DNA of 16,216 nt from HB2-32-21 sp003448675 (GTDB lineage Bacteria; Pseudomonadota; Gammaproteobacteria; Pseudomonadales; Porticoccaceae), in NCBI GenBank assembly GCA_041584755.1, contig JBFHDK010000069.1, forward strand, positions 1-16,216, written 5' to 3'. A program made the translations under genes and the position numbers. This document shows positions 1-6,103 of this stretch, in pieces. The notes below the pieces were generated by a model that was not told the DNA's origin, ran no database searches, and worked only from the letters and a program-made list of their open reading frames with translations. Within the stretch, counting starts at the first letter, position 1. Each line of letters begins with the position of its first letter.

Positions 1-30
1 CGCGAGTTGCTGTTGAGCGTGGCTTTGAAA

Positions 31-60
31 GGGCTGGCGAAGGGCTGGCGAAGGGCTGGG
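31..60. repeat. Short tandem repeat, 11-bp unit
   Basis: The unit GGGCTGGCGAA occurs twice in full (31-41, 42-52) and then partly (53-60). Because the period is 11 it is not codon-periodic. The first 66 bases are open in frame 1 up to a TAG at 64-66, and frame 3 is open to a TGA shortly after, so the repeat may lie in the 3' end of a gene that starts outside the window. The sequence does not show which frame, if either, is used. Confidence 0.7.
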
Positions 61-136
61 CAATAGTTGGCGGGAGCCTTGGTTGAGTTAAAGTCACACG
101 TACTCCATTTAATGCGACGACAAATTGCAGTCATAA

Positions 137-165
137 AAAAACCCCGGGTATATACCGGGGTTTTT
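137..165. terminator. Bidirectional Rho-independent terminator
   Basis: A perfect 11-bp inverted repeat has arms AAAAACCCCGG (137-147) and CCGGGGTTTTT (155-165) around a 7-base loop. Read on the minus strand, the stem is followed by a U-rich run (complement of the A run at 135-141). It lies just past the stop codon of the minus-strand gene ending at 185, so it most likely ends that transcript. It could also stop plus-strand reading from any gene to the left. Confidence 0.88.
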
Positions 166-184
166 CATAGCGGCAATCGGTGAA

Positions 185-1243
185 TTACTTCTTGGCCATT
201 GCCTCTTTTTCCGCCTGGCGTGCGCCAGTTAGCATATTGCGGGCGCCGAAGTTACCTTCGTGGCAAGCGTATTCATATATCTGCGCATCCGTGGCTTTCA
301 GCGGGATGGAGACAGTGAAGGGCTTGGTGAAGGTTTTCAGGTCAGTCAGCGTGTACTCGTAATCAAGGCTCGTTTCGCTGGTTCGGGTAATACGCTCAAC
401 CAGGTGCACGTTCGCGCCAGAGCCCACCGCGCCGTTTCGCGTCGGATCCTGTAGATCAATTGGCAGCTGGTAAGTGGAGGTCTTGTCCGTGAAATTGGTG
501 GTTTCGATAACCAGCGTATCACCCTCCCAACGACCCACTGAATCGCCCTGCCAGCGGCGCATGTCCTCCGGCAATCGGGCAGCGTCCTTGCCCAACGGGA
601 TGATGCGCGCATCGTGAACCATTTCGGTCAACAATACGACATGATCTTCGTTCTGAATGATTCGCAGGTTGTTGTTGTAGGCGCTGGGCGTCAGGGGTGG
701 CCCGGCGTTAAAGCCCTGTAGGCAGCGCTCGGAAAGGCCCAGCACTTCGGGACCCTCGGGGTTAAAGTCTTTCAGACCGATGGAGAAGAGATCCCGCACC
801 GGATATTGACTGCGGGCGGCGTTGGCTTTCAGGCCGGCTCTACCGGCTTCGGTTAAATCGGGAAGACGACCATTGGGGGGATCGATAATTAGCGAGGTAC
901 GCAGGTCCTCGTTCATTTCGGTACCGTAATCCATCCAAAAAGCATTGTAAGCACCCTCCACATCAGTGGCGGCGTCGGAGTTCTCCCGGATTTGATCCAC
1001 ATCGACCGCTGCAATCGCTTTTTCTTTAAAGGCTTTCTGCTCTTCCACTGTGAAAGTGGCTTTATTGCCCAGCTCTCGGGGTCGCTCCAGAGGCGTCAGG
1101 TTGCGAAAATCCCAAACACCTTGAATGTCAGGTTGCCCGGCGGAATTGCGTGGGGCCTTGTAGTCCCCGCCAAATGCAGATGCGGAAACCACCAGGGCAG
1201 CACTTAGGCTAGCAGCGGGTAGCAGCTTGCGGATTGTAGACAT
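185..1243 (-). CDS. Secreted/periplasmic protein of unknown function
   Basis: 352 aa from the chosen start. An in-frame ATG exists at 1291, but the ATG at 1241-1243 is preferred: it has GGAG about 7 bases upstream, and the protein then opens with a normal signal peptide (basic MSTIRK, hydrophobic stretch, cleavage probably after ASA near residue 23). The mature protein begins with a PDIQGVWDF-type segment. Later it has GRWEGDTLVIETTNF and a C-terminal YEYACHEGNF motif. These hallmarks recur in a large family of exported hypothetical proteins in Acidobacteria and Gammaproteobacteria. No catalytic motif is evident and I know of no assigned function. It is followed by a strong terminator. The gene upstream (serine hydrolase, same strand) is 165 bases away, so co-transcription is possible but not shown. 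Confidence 0.85.
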   Translation of the reverse strand: MSTIRKLLPAASLSAALVVSASAFGGDYKAPRNSAGQPDIQGVWDFRNLTPLERPRELGNKATFTVEEQKAFKEKAIAAVDVDQIRENSDAATDVEGAYNAFWMDYGTEMNEDLRTSLIIDPPNGRLPDLTEAGRAGLKANAARSQYPVRDLFSIGLKDFNPEGPEVLGLSERCLQGFNAGPPLTPSAYNNNLRIIQNEDHVVLLTEMVHDARIIPLGKDAARLPEDMRRWQGDSVGRWEGDTLVIETTNFTDKTSTYQLPIDLQDPTRNGAVGSGANVHLVERITRTSETSLDYEYTLTDLKTFTKPFTVSIPLKATDAQIYEYACHEGNFGARNMLTGARQAEKEAMAKK

Positions 1244-1408
1244 TTCAAACTCCGTCGTATCAGTAATAAAAGAAAATTGCACGGCAGGCAAGCTACCATA
1301 AAACGTGGGTTGAATAAACTGCCCTCGTACGGTGCAAACCCTCCTAACGCTTTGATGGTAAGGGCTTACATCCTTCCGGGAGGGGCGCCGATTTTGCCTG
1401 CGGACCAG

Positions 1409-2575
1409 TTACAGACTGGCATATACCGCTTCAATCAAGCGCACGCCCCGAGGATCACCGAAAATATTGGTGTCCATCTGATTCATGGCGTAGCCGACGC
1501 CCAGTTTGGCGCGGGTATCGGCAAAACCAAACGAGCCGCCCCAGCCACTGTGACCGAAAGCGTCGGGGTTGGGGCCATATAACTCGGCCTTGTTGAGAAT
1601 AAAGCCCCGACTCCAACGCATGCGCACGCCGATGACCAGGTCCTTGCGGAAGCACTCTTCGCGGGTCATTTCGGTGATGCCTTCCGGGCTGATGATCCGT
1701 GCGCCTTCCAGCGCGCCGCCGTTGGCCAGCGCGCCGTAGACTTTTGCGATACCCCGGCCATTGCCCTGGCCATTTGCGCCGGGCACTTCGGCCGCGCGCC
1801 AGGCACGGTCATTGGCGATGTGCGCGGTGAGTGGCGGATGGGCCATGGCGCAGTACATGGCGTCGTTCATGCGCTTGCTGCTGCCGCCCATGCCGCTGCC
1901 CAGTTGCTCGGCGCCCGATACCGGAATCATTTCCGCGACCCGGTGATCCTCGGTTTCGGGCAGGCCGATGTAGTAATCCTTGCCCGCCCCAAGAGGGTCG
2001 GCGACTTTTTCAGCAAACAATTGGCCAAGGCTTTTTTTGCGACCGGTCACCCGTCGGGCCACTTCCCCGGCGATATGGCCAAACACCACCGCGTGGTAAC
2101 CGTTGGCGGTGCCCGGCTCCCAGAAGGGCCATTGCGCGGCGAGTACGGCGCACAGGCCATCCCAGTCGTAAAGCTCAGCCATTTCCACACGCTCACGGGG
2201 GCCGCAAATACCGGCCTGGTGGGAGAGCAATTGAGCAACCGTGACATCCTGCTTGCCCGCGGCGGCAAATTCCGGCCAGTACTCGGCGACTCTGGCGCTG
2301 TAATCAATCAGGCCCTCGTCGGCCAGCACGCCCACGACCGTGGCCGCCATGCCCTTGGTGGTCGAGTAGGTGTTAATCAATGTGTCTGATGCCCAGGGCC
2401 GTTTACGCGCGGCATCGGCGTGGCCGGCCCACAGATCGACAACGATTTCGCCTTCCTGGGCCAGGGCAAAGGAAGCGCCTACCTCTTTTCCATCCTTGAA
2501 ATTTGCTGCAAAGGCATCGCGCACCGCTGTGAATTCCGGTGCGCAGGCGCCGTGGATTTCAATATCCGTACTCAT
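1409..2575 (-). CDS. Serine hydrolase, beta-lactamase/esterase EstB-like (class C fold)
   Basis: 388 aa with no signal peptide, so probably cytoplasmic. The three active-site elements of the penicillin-binding/class C beta-lactamase fold are visible. The S-x-x-K nucleophile is STTK (Ser71, Lys74). A Tyr sits in the YHAVVFG segment (Tyr160). HSGWGGS (342-348) takes the place of the KTG triad, the form seen in family VIII esterases and related carboxylesterases rather than in true beta-lactamases. LLSHQAG at 116-122 is another family hallmark. The start is supported by an AGGGGG ribosome site about 8 bases upstream. Such genes often lie in marine gammaproteobacterial catabolic regions and probably hydrolyse ester substrates, which cannot be named from sequence. 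Antibiotic resistance should not be assumed. Confidence 0.92.
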   Translation of the reverse strand: MSTDIEIHGACAPEFTAVRDAFAANFKDGKEVGASFALAQEGEIVVDLWAGHADAARKRPWASDTLINTYSTTKGMAATVVGVLADEGLIDYSARVAEYWPEFAAAGKQDVTVAQLLSHQAGICGPRERVEMAELYDWDGLCAVLAAQWPFWEPGTANGYHAVVFGHIAGEVARRVTGRKKSLGQLFAEKVADPLGAGKDYYIGLPETEDHRVAEMIPVSGAEQLGSGMGGSSKRMNDAMYCAMAHPPLTAHIANDRAWRAAEVPGANGQGNGRGIAKVYGALANGGALEGARIISPEGITEMTREECFRKDLVIGVRMRWSRGFILNKAELYGPNPDAFGHSGWGGSFGFADTRAKLGVGYAMNQMDTNIFGDPRGVRLIEAVYASL

Positions 2576-2668
2576 GATGATTCCCCCTTGTTTTATTGTG
2601 TATATATTGCGTGTGTTTTTGTTCCCCTCGCCTCGCGCAGTGAATATTGCCGCAGCTTTTAGCCTTTT

Positions 2669-3100
2669 TTAGTCGCCGTTAACGTGGATGGTGATTTTTT
2701 CAGACACCACCGGTGGGTTATGGGGAATGTGATGATGGTCGCCCAGCAAGAGCTGCAAGGTGTGTTTGCCGGGGCTGAGCTCGAGGGTGGTTTCCGTTTG
2801 CCCCGCGCCAAAATGACGATGCTGCTCGTCGGCTGGCACCGGCGCATCCAGCGCGGGTAGCTCTTCGAGGTCAATCAACAAGTGGTGATGGCCGGTGTTG
2901 GTCTTTTCGATACCCGCCGGCGCCACACCCATGCCCTTGAGGCCAAACCGAATCGTTATCGGGTTCTGGAGCAAGGCGCCGTTGGCTGGCGAAATGATGT
3001 ACAGCTCCGCACCTTCCTCCGCTGGCGAGGCTGCCTGCGCCAGGGGCAGGGATAAACATGCCAGGGCCAGGATGCTGGATATAAAGGTCGTGATTTTCAT
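2669..3100 (-). CDS. DUF4399 domain protein, exported, histidine-rich
   Basis: 143 aa. Residues 1-23 form a signal peptide (MKITTF, hydrophobic core, cleavage after AQA). The rest matches the DUF4399 pattern: an Ig-like beta domain starting with ISPANGALLQNPITIRFGLKGMG, then GHHHLLID, HFGAGQTE, LSPGKHTLQLLLGD and a C-terminal strand. Histidines cluster in GHHH, EQHRH and GDHHHIPH, so metal binding in the periplasm is plausible but unproven. The start has AAGGAA about 7 bases upstream. The family's function is not known. It lies 93 bases upstream of the serine hydrolase gene on the same strand. Confidence 0.9.
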   Translation of the reverse strand: MKITTFISSILALACLSLPLAQAASPAEEGAELYIISPANGALLQNPITIRFGLKGMGVAPAGIEKTNTGHHHLLIDLEELPALDAPVPADEQHRHFGAGQTETTLELSPGKHTLQLLLGDHHHIPHNPPVVSEKITIHVNGD

Positions 3101-3228
3101 GCGCTTTTCCTTCTGGGTTACATTGAGGGTGGTTGCCGGTCTTGTCTTGATGTTGCAGGAGATTATCCATAGCGGCGTTCACTATAGACAAAAACCTGCT
3201 CCTGTTAGTAGATTGCGTTTATCGCTGC

Positions 3229-3993
3229 TTAAATAGCAACACAACCACCATCCACCGGCATGGCGTGGCCGGTAACAAAAGACGCATCGTCCGAGCACAG
3301 GAAGACCACCACACGGCCCACCTCTTTTGGGTCACCCAGACGGCCAATGGGCTGGAGTTTTAGCATCTGCTTTTCTACCCAGGGTTTCTCGTCGATGGCC
3401 CGTTGCAACATCTGAGTGCGAATCCCGCCGGGACAAACCGCATTGACGCGGATATTCTTCTTGGCAAATTCAACCGCGGCGGTCTTGGTCAGCCCGACAA
3501 CCCCATGCTTGGCCGCCACATAGGCAGGCACACCCTTGGCGGCGACCAGCCCGGCAACCGAGGCGGTGTTAACAATGGCTCCGGAAGTGCCCTGCTTCAA
3601 AAACTGATTGATCTGGTACTTCATGCACAGGAACACCCCTTTCAAATTGACGTCGATATTGAGGTCAAAGTTTTCAAGGGAGCAATTGGGTGTGGTGGCC
3701 GCCTCGCCCTCAACACCGGCGTTGTTAAAGGCGGCATCGATATGGCCGTAGGTGCCCACCGCCGCGTTAATCAGACGTTGAACCTGCTCGGGATCGGCCA
3801 CATTACAGCGGTGGAAGATCGCCTCGCCGCCAGCGCTGCGAATGCGTTCAACGGTTTCGTTGCCGCCGTTTTCCTCAATATCGGAACAAACGACCCGCGC
3901 GCCGCGCTCGGCAAAAATTTCGGCGGCCGCGGCGCCAATTCCCGACGCCGCGCCGGTAACAATAGCGACCTTTCCTGTAACGGATGATGACAT
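3229..3993 (-). CDS. Short-chain dehydrogenase/reductase (classical SDR, NAD-type)
   Basis: 254 aa, the usual length for a classical SDR. The Rossmann motif is TGAASGIG (13-20). Asp38 follows the second strand and favours NAD(H) over NADP(H). NNAG is at 89-92. The catalytic set is Ser144, Tyr157 and Lys161 (Y-VAA-K), and the PGG segment and C-terminal VTGHAMPVDGG are typical of the 3-ketoacyl reductase/7-alpha-hydroxysteroid dehydrogenase type. It should oxidise or reduce an alcohol/ketone in the cytoplasm; the substrate cannot be read from sequence. AGGAG lies 9 bases before the ATG. It is the last minus-strand gene before the integron cassette region. Confidence 0.94.
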   Translation of the reverse strand: MSSSVTGKVAIVTGAASGIGAAAAEIFAERGARVVCSDIEENGGNETVERIRSAGGEAIFHRCNVADPEQVQRLINAAVGTYGHIDAAFNNAGVEGEAATTPNCSLENFDLNIDVNLKGVFLCMKYQINQFLKQGTSGAIVNTASVAGLVAAKGVPAYVAAKHGVVGLTKTAAVEFAKKNIRVNAVCPGGIRTQMLQRAIDEKPWVEKQMLKLQPIGRLGDPKEVGRVVVFLCSDDASFVTGHAMPVDGGCVAI

Positions 3994-4566
3994 AGTGGGT
4001 TTCTCCTGGTTTTGAAATGTAAGAACTGGCTAAGGTTAAAAATTCTGGATCCGAAGCATGGATAGTGGGTGGCCTGGCACCGGATGCAACCGGGTTGCGG
4101 GCTAATGGGCCATTATAGGGCCAAGCCACGGGGCAGCGAGCAGAGCTCGTTGGGTAAATCTTGCGGCTGAGCTAGAGGACATGGTGTACAGGAAAAATCG
4201 CGACTGATGCGCAAAGGTAGCGAGGTGGCCTGGGGGCTACGATGTTTTGTTCGCGCTTTATGCCAGGGGGTGGAGGTAGCGCAAGAGGCTATTAGGGTGT
4301 ATGCACCAGACGACCCACATCAGTAGAATCGTTCTCGCTATCACTTTAAGCATCTGTAAGGCATTGAAAATAAAGGCATTGCAAAAAGTGATCAAGAGAC
4401 AAAAATATTTTGATATAGTTTTTGTTCTCGCTATCCCCGATAAGGTCAGGCTTAAGAGGTTTTGCTAACCCGTTGAAATTACTGCGGAAGTTTGCTTCTT
4501 CGGCGTCACCGGGTTGCGGTGATAACGAGACAGGTGATATAGAGAATGATTCTTTTGATTTAGCTG
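3994..4566. other. Non-coding stretch left of the integron cassettes
   Basis: I see no convincing gene here. The first part resembles the flanking chromosome. A near-palindrome GCAACC-G-GGTTGC sits at 4086-4098, in the region that should carry the promoter of the SDR at 3993. From about 4300 the DNA turns AT-rich and contains a 12-base direct repeat (4331-4342, 4424-4435) and a 9-base repeat AAGGCATTG (4358-4366, 4373-4381). A reading frame open from 4422 runs into cassette 1, but its first 53 codons precede the cassette boundary and look non-coding. There is no attC-like palindrome ending at 4566 and no integrase gene. Confidence 0.6.
4331..4435. repeat. 12-bp direct repeat upstream of cassette 1
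   Basis: GTTCTCGCTATC is present at 4331-4342 and again at 4424-4435, same orientation, starts 93 bases apart. Between the copies lies the smaller direct repeat AAGGCATTG (4358-4366 and 4373-4381). They could be integrase-binding repeats of an attI-like site, a remnant of another insertion, or chance in AT-rich DNA. Confidence 0.55.
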
Positions 4567-5115
4567 TTAAGGGTATAAGTATGTACGCAGAAATCACGGC
4601 GGCGGTACAAAGCACAAAAACCCTCGTTGAAATAATCAAGTCGGCTAAAGACTTGTCTAAACATGCTGAACTCCTAGTCGCAGTAAATGCTGTACAAGAA
4701 AAACTCTCACAGGCTCTTGTTGCCAACATAGAGAGCACGGAAAAAATCTCGTCGCTCTCGGAAGAAGTGCGCAGCCTGAAAGAAAAAATAGATAGCATTG
4801 AAAACTGGAAAGCAGAAATTGGCCGTTACCAGCTTCAGTCGCTTGAAACGGGTACGTTTGCCTACTCTCTCAAGCCAGGTATGGAGTCTGGCGAACCACA
4901 TCATTACCTTTGTGCTAGTTGCGCACAAAACAAAATAAAATCCATACTTCAGCCAAGCGGTCTTAATCTTTGCTGTTCTAAGTGCGACACGACAATCCAG
5001 TATAATAAATCCAAACCGCTTCAAATGCCTCGCCCCTCTGGAGATTGGGTGTGAAAATACCCTTAACAAAAGCAGGCAGCAGGATGCGGCTGTCGCCGCA
5101 CCTCTGCTGCAAGCG
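4567..5115 (+). mobile_element. Integron gene cassette 1 (zinc-ribbon protein + attC)
   Basis: The 549-bp unit starts after the G of GTTAAGG (4566-4572) and ends at the G of GTTACGT (5115-5121), the expected G^TT recombination points. The R'' box of its attC, CCTTAAC (5061-5067), is the exact reverse complement of GTTAAGG at its left edge. This match is diagnostic of integron cassettes, whose circular form joins the two. One ORF fills the cassette, starting 14 bases from the left edge and stopping 6 bases before R''. The gene has no evident promoter of its own, as is usual in cassettes. Confidence 0.85.
4581..5054 (+). CDS. Cassette-encoded coiled-coil/zinc-ribbon protein, unknown function
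   Basis: 157 aa from the ATG at 4581, chosen because it lies just inside the cassette edge (4567), has AAGGG 7 bases upstream, and gives the MYAEITAAVQS opening typical of a small-protein family found in prophages and genomic islands. Residues 1-50 are predicted amphipathic helix, and about 50-80 form a charged heptad-like coiled coil (SLSEEVRSLKEKIDSIENW). A C-terminal zinc ribbon has Cys111-x2-Cys114 and Cys132-x2-Cys135. Similar proteins in islands follow the same plan of helix, Y/F-x-L linker and Cys4 ribbon. The role is unknown; nucleic-acid or protein binding is a guess from the ribbon. Base composition is clearly AT-richer than in flanking genes, fitting transfer. Confidence 0.82.
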   Translation: MYAEITAAVQSTKTLVEIIKSAKDLSKHAELLVAVNAVQEKLSQALVANIESTEKISSLSEEVRSLKEKIDSIENWKAEIGRYQLQSLETGTFAYSLKPGMESGEPHHYLCASCAQNKIKSILQPSGLNLCCSKCDTTIQYNKSKPLQMPRPSGDWV

Positions 5116-5121
5116 TTACGT
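5061..5121 (+). other. attC recombination site of cassette 1
   Basis: R'' is CCTTAAC (5061-5067) and R' is GTTACGT (5115-5121), flanking a strong imperfect inverted repeat. The outer stem is GCAGCAG (5076-5082) with CTGCTGC (5104-5110). The inner stem is TGCGGC (5085-5090) with GCCGCA (5095-5100), around a 4-base loop. Unequal unpaired bases between the two stems (2 against 3) give the extrahelical bases typical of attC. The site is about 60 bp, within the usual range, and starts 6 bases after the stop codon of the cassette gene. Confidence 0.88.
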
Positions 5122-5778
5122 GTAAGAAAAGTCATGGCACAGAATCCATTTTATGTTTATGCCTTAAAAGACCCGAGGGAAAAGCCTGCTAAGACTTTCT
5201 ACATTGGCAAAGGCACCGGGAATAGAGCATGGGAACATCAAACAAATATTGATGACTCGGAGAAGGGGCAAGTAATCCAAGGTATTCACGATGCTGAGTT
5301 GTCAGTGCTCCATACAGTGATAACTGACAATCTAACCGAAGAGCAAGCACTTAAAATTGAGGCCGAATTAATAGCGGCATTCGGTATTCGCTCTCAAGGC
5401 GGGTTGCTCACAAACAGAGTAAAACCAAACCCAAATAACATATCAAAGCGAATCAAAGTAAATATCCCAGAAGGCTGCTATGAAAAGGCGCAGATGGGTT
5501 TAGAAATTCTTAAATCGGCTGTAATGGAGCTTGCGAAATCTAATCCTGAAGGTATAAAAAACTCGGACGCAGCAAAATATCTTGGTCTCCAATCAGATTA
5601 CGGCGGCGGCTCGAAAGATTACTTAAGCTACAGCATTCTTGGCGTGCTAATGAAAGAAGGTAAAATCGAACGCAAGGAGAAAAAGAAGCATGTGGCAAAG
5701 TCCGAGTAAAACACGTAACAAGCGCATGTTGTCGGACTGGTTTTCCGCTGCGCTCCAAACCAGCCGCAAATACGGGCG
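5116..5778 (+). mobile_element. Integron gene cassette 2 (GIY-YIG protein + attC)
   Basis: The 663-bp unit begins after the G of GTTACGT (5115-5121) and ends at the G of GTTAAAA (5778-5784). Its attC R'' box ACGTAAC (5713-5719) is the exact reverse complement of its left edge GTTACGT, so left edge and attC belong to the same mobile circle. A single ORF starts 18 bases from the left edge and ends 3 bases before R''. It abuts cassette 1 directly and is in the same orientation. Confidence 0.86.
5134..5709 (+). CDS. GIY-YIG nuclease family protein (LEM-3-like) with C-terminal winged-helix-like domain
   Basis: 191 aa. The N-terminal domain (about 5-95) has the GIY-YIG core as FYVY (6-9) and FYIGKGTGNR (22-31), with Arg31 the expected catalytic arginine. 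The EAELIAAFG segment supplies the metal-binding glutamate, probably Glu76 (Glu78 is the alternative). LLTN closes the domain. This FYIGKG variant matches the LEM-3-like branch. Residues 110-191 form a separate, basic domain (AQMGLEILKSAVMELAKSNP, then NSDAAKYLGLQSDY, then YSILGVLMKEGKIER). It reads like a winged-helix DNA-binding domain joined to some restriction-type nucleases. DNA cleavage is therefore likely; a role in phage defence or restriction is inference. No methyltransferase partner is present. It is carried alone in an integron cassette, with only a weak ribosome site in the 18-base leader. Confidence 0.85.
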   Translation: MAQNPFYVYALKDPREKPAKTFYIGKGTGNRAWEHQTNIDDSEKGQVIQGIHDAELSVLHTVITDNLTEEQALKIEAELIAAFGIRSQGGLLTNRVKPNPNNISKRIKVNIPEGCYEKAQMGLEILKSAVMELAKSNPEGIKNSDAAKYLGLQSDYGGGSKDYLSYSILGVLMKEGKIERKEKKKHVAKSE

Positions 5779-5784
5779 TTAAAA
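5713..5784 (+). other. attC recombination site of cassette 2
   Basis: R'' is ACGTAAC (5713-5719) and R' is GTTAAAA (5778-5784). The central stem pairs 5733-5743 (CGG-A-CTGGTTT) with 5757-5766 (AAACCAGCCG): ten pairs with one bulged A at 5736, a good candidate extrahelical base. The outer parts (TAACAAGCGC near the left, GGGCGTTA at the right) are the usual attC edges and pair only partly. The length of 72 bp is within the family range. Confidence 0.86.
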
Positions 5785-5819
5785 CTTCGCTGACCAATAC
5801 CGTATAGATAAGAGTACTT

Positions 5820-6035
5820 ATGAAGCCCGAAAGAGATATCGAAAAAACCTACACCAGTAAGCAGTTTGTTCAAAAACTCCGCCGCCTGGCCGACTCAATC
5901 GAAAAAGGTGAGAGGTTTGCGATCCAGATTGCCGGTGAGCGCATCTACGTGCCGGCAGGGGCGCTTTACAATATCGAGCACGAGCGGGAGGGGGATAGCG
6001 AGGAGATTGAGTTTCAGATCAAGTGGACGAATTGA
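5820..6035 (+). CDS. amphi-Trp domain-containing protein
   Basis: 71 aa. It matches the small amphi-Trp family: a helical N-terminus (TSKQFVQKLRRLADSIEKG), then beta strands RFAIQIAGERIYVPAGA, the acidic IEHEREGDSEE and the terminal EIEFQIKW containing the conserved tryptophan (Trp69). No biochemical function is established. It lies 41 bases right of the cassette 2 boundary. It does not look like a third cassette: the left edge GTTAAAA would require an R'' of TTTTAAC downstream and none is present. Upstream, TATAGA (5803-5808) with TTAAAA (5779-5784) at 18-base spacing could be a weak promoter, but that is a marginal match. It converges on the cysH gene. Confidence 0.85.
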   Translation: MKPERDIEKTYTSKQFVQKLRRLADSIEKGERFAIQIAGERIYVPAGALYNIEHEREGDSEEIEFQIKWTN

Positions 6036-6103
6036 TTCGGCGTGTAGCACCTGGATCAATTGGCCCGGATCGTAACAAAGTCGCAGGCGACATTCTTCGG
6101 GAC

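Noticed and set aside
1..66. Partial CDS at the left window edge
   Set aside because: Two plus-strand frames stay open for about 20 to 30 codons and neither shows recognisable sequence, so no gene is called.
1263..1291. Possible promoter for the gene at 185-1243 (TTGCCT, 17 bases, TATTAC on the minus strand)
   Set aside because: Only 4 of 6 matches at each box; too weak to list as a feature.
1820..2389. 189-codon plus-strand open frame opposite the serine hydrolase
   Set aside because: It is antisense to a clear, motif-complete hydrolase gene and its translation resembles no family.
1409..2575. Antibiotic-resistance beta-lactamase
   Set aside because: HSGWGGS in place of KTG, no signal peptide and the context point to an esterase-type serine hydrolase.
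4422..4580. In-frame upstream extension of the zinc-ribbon ORF (start at 4422)
   Set aside because: It crosses the cassette left edge at 4566/4567, has no ribosome site, and the downstream ATG at 4581 has both a ribosome site and the family-typical N-terminus.
4000..6100. CRISPR array or tRNA-linked island
   Set aside because: No regularly spaced repeats with unique spacers and no tRNA-like cloverleaf were seen; the repeats present are attC arms and one pair of direct repeats.
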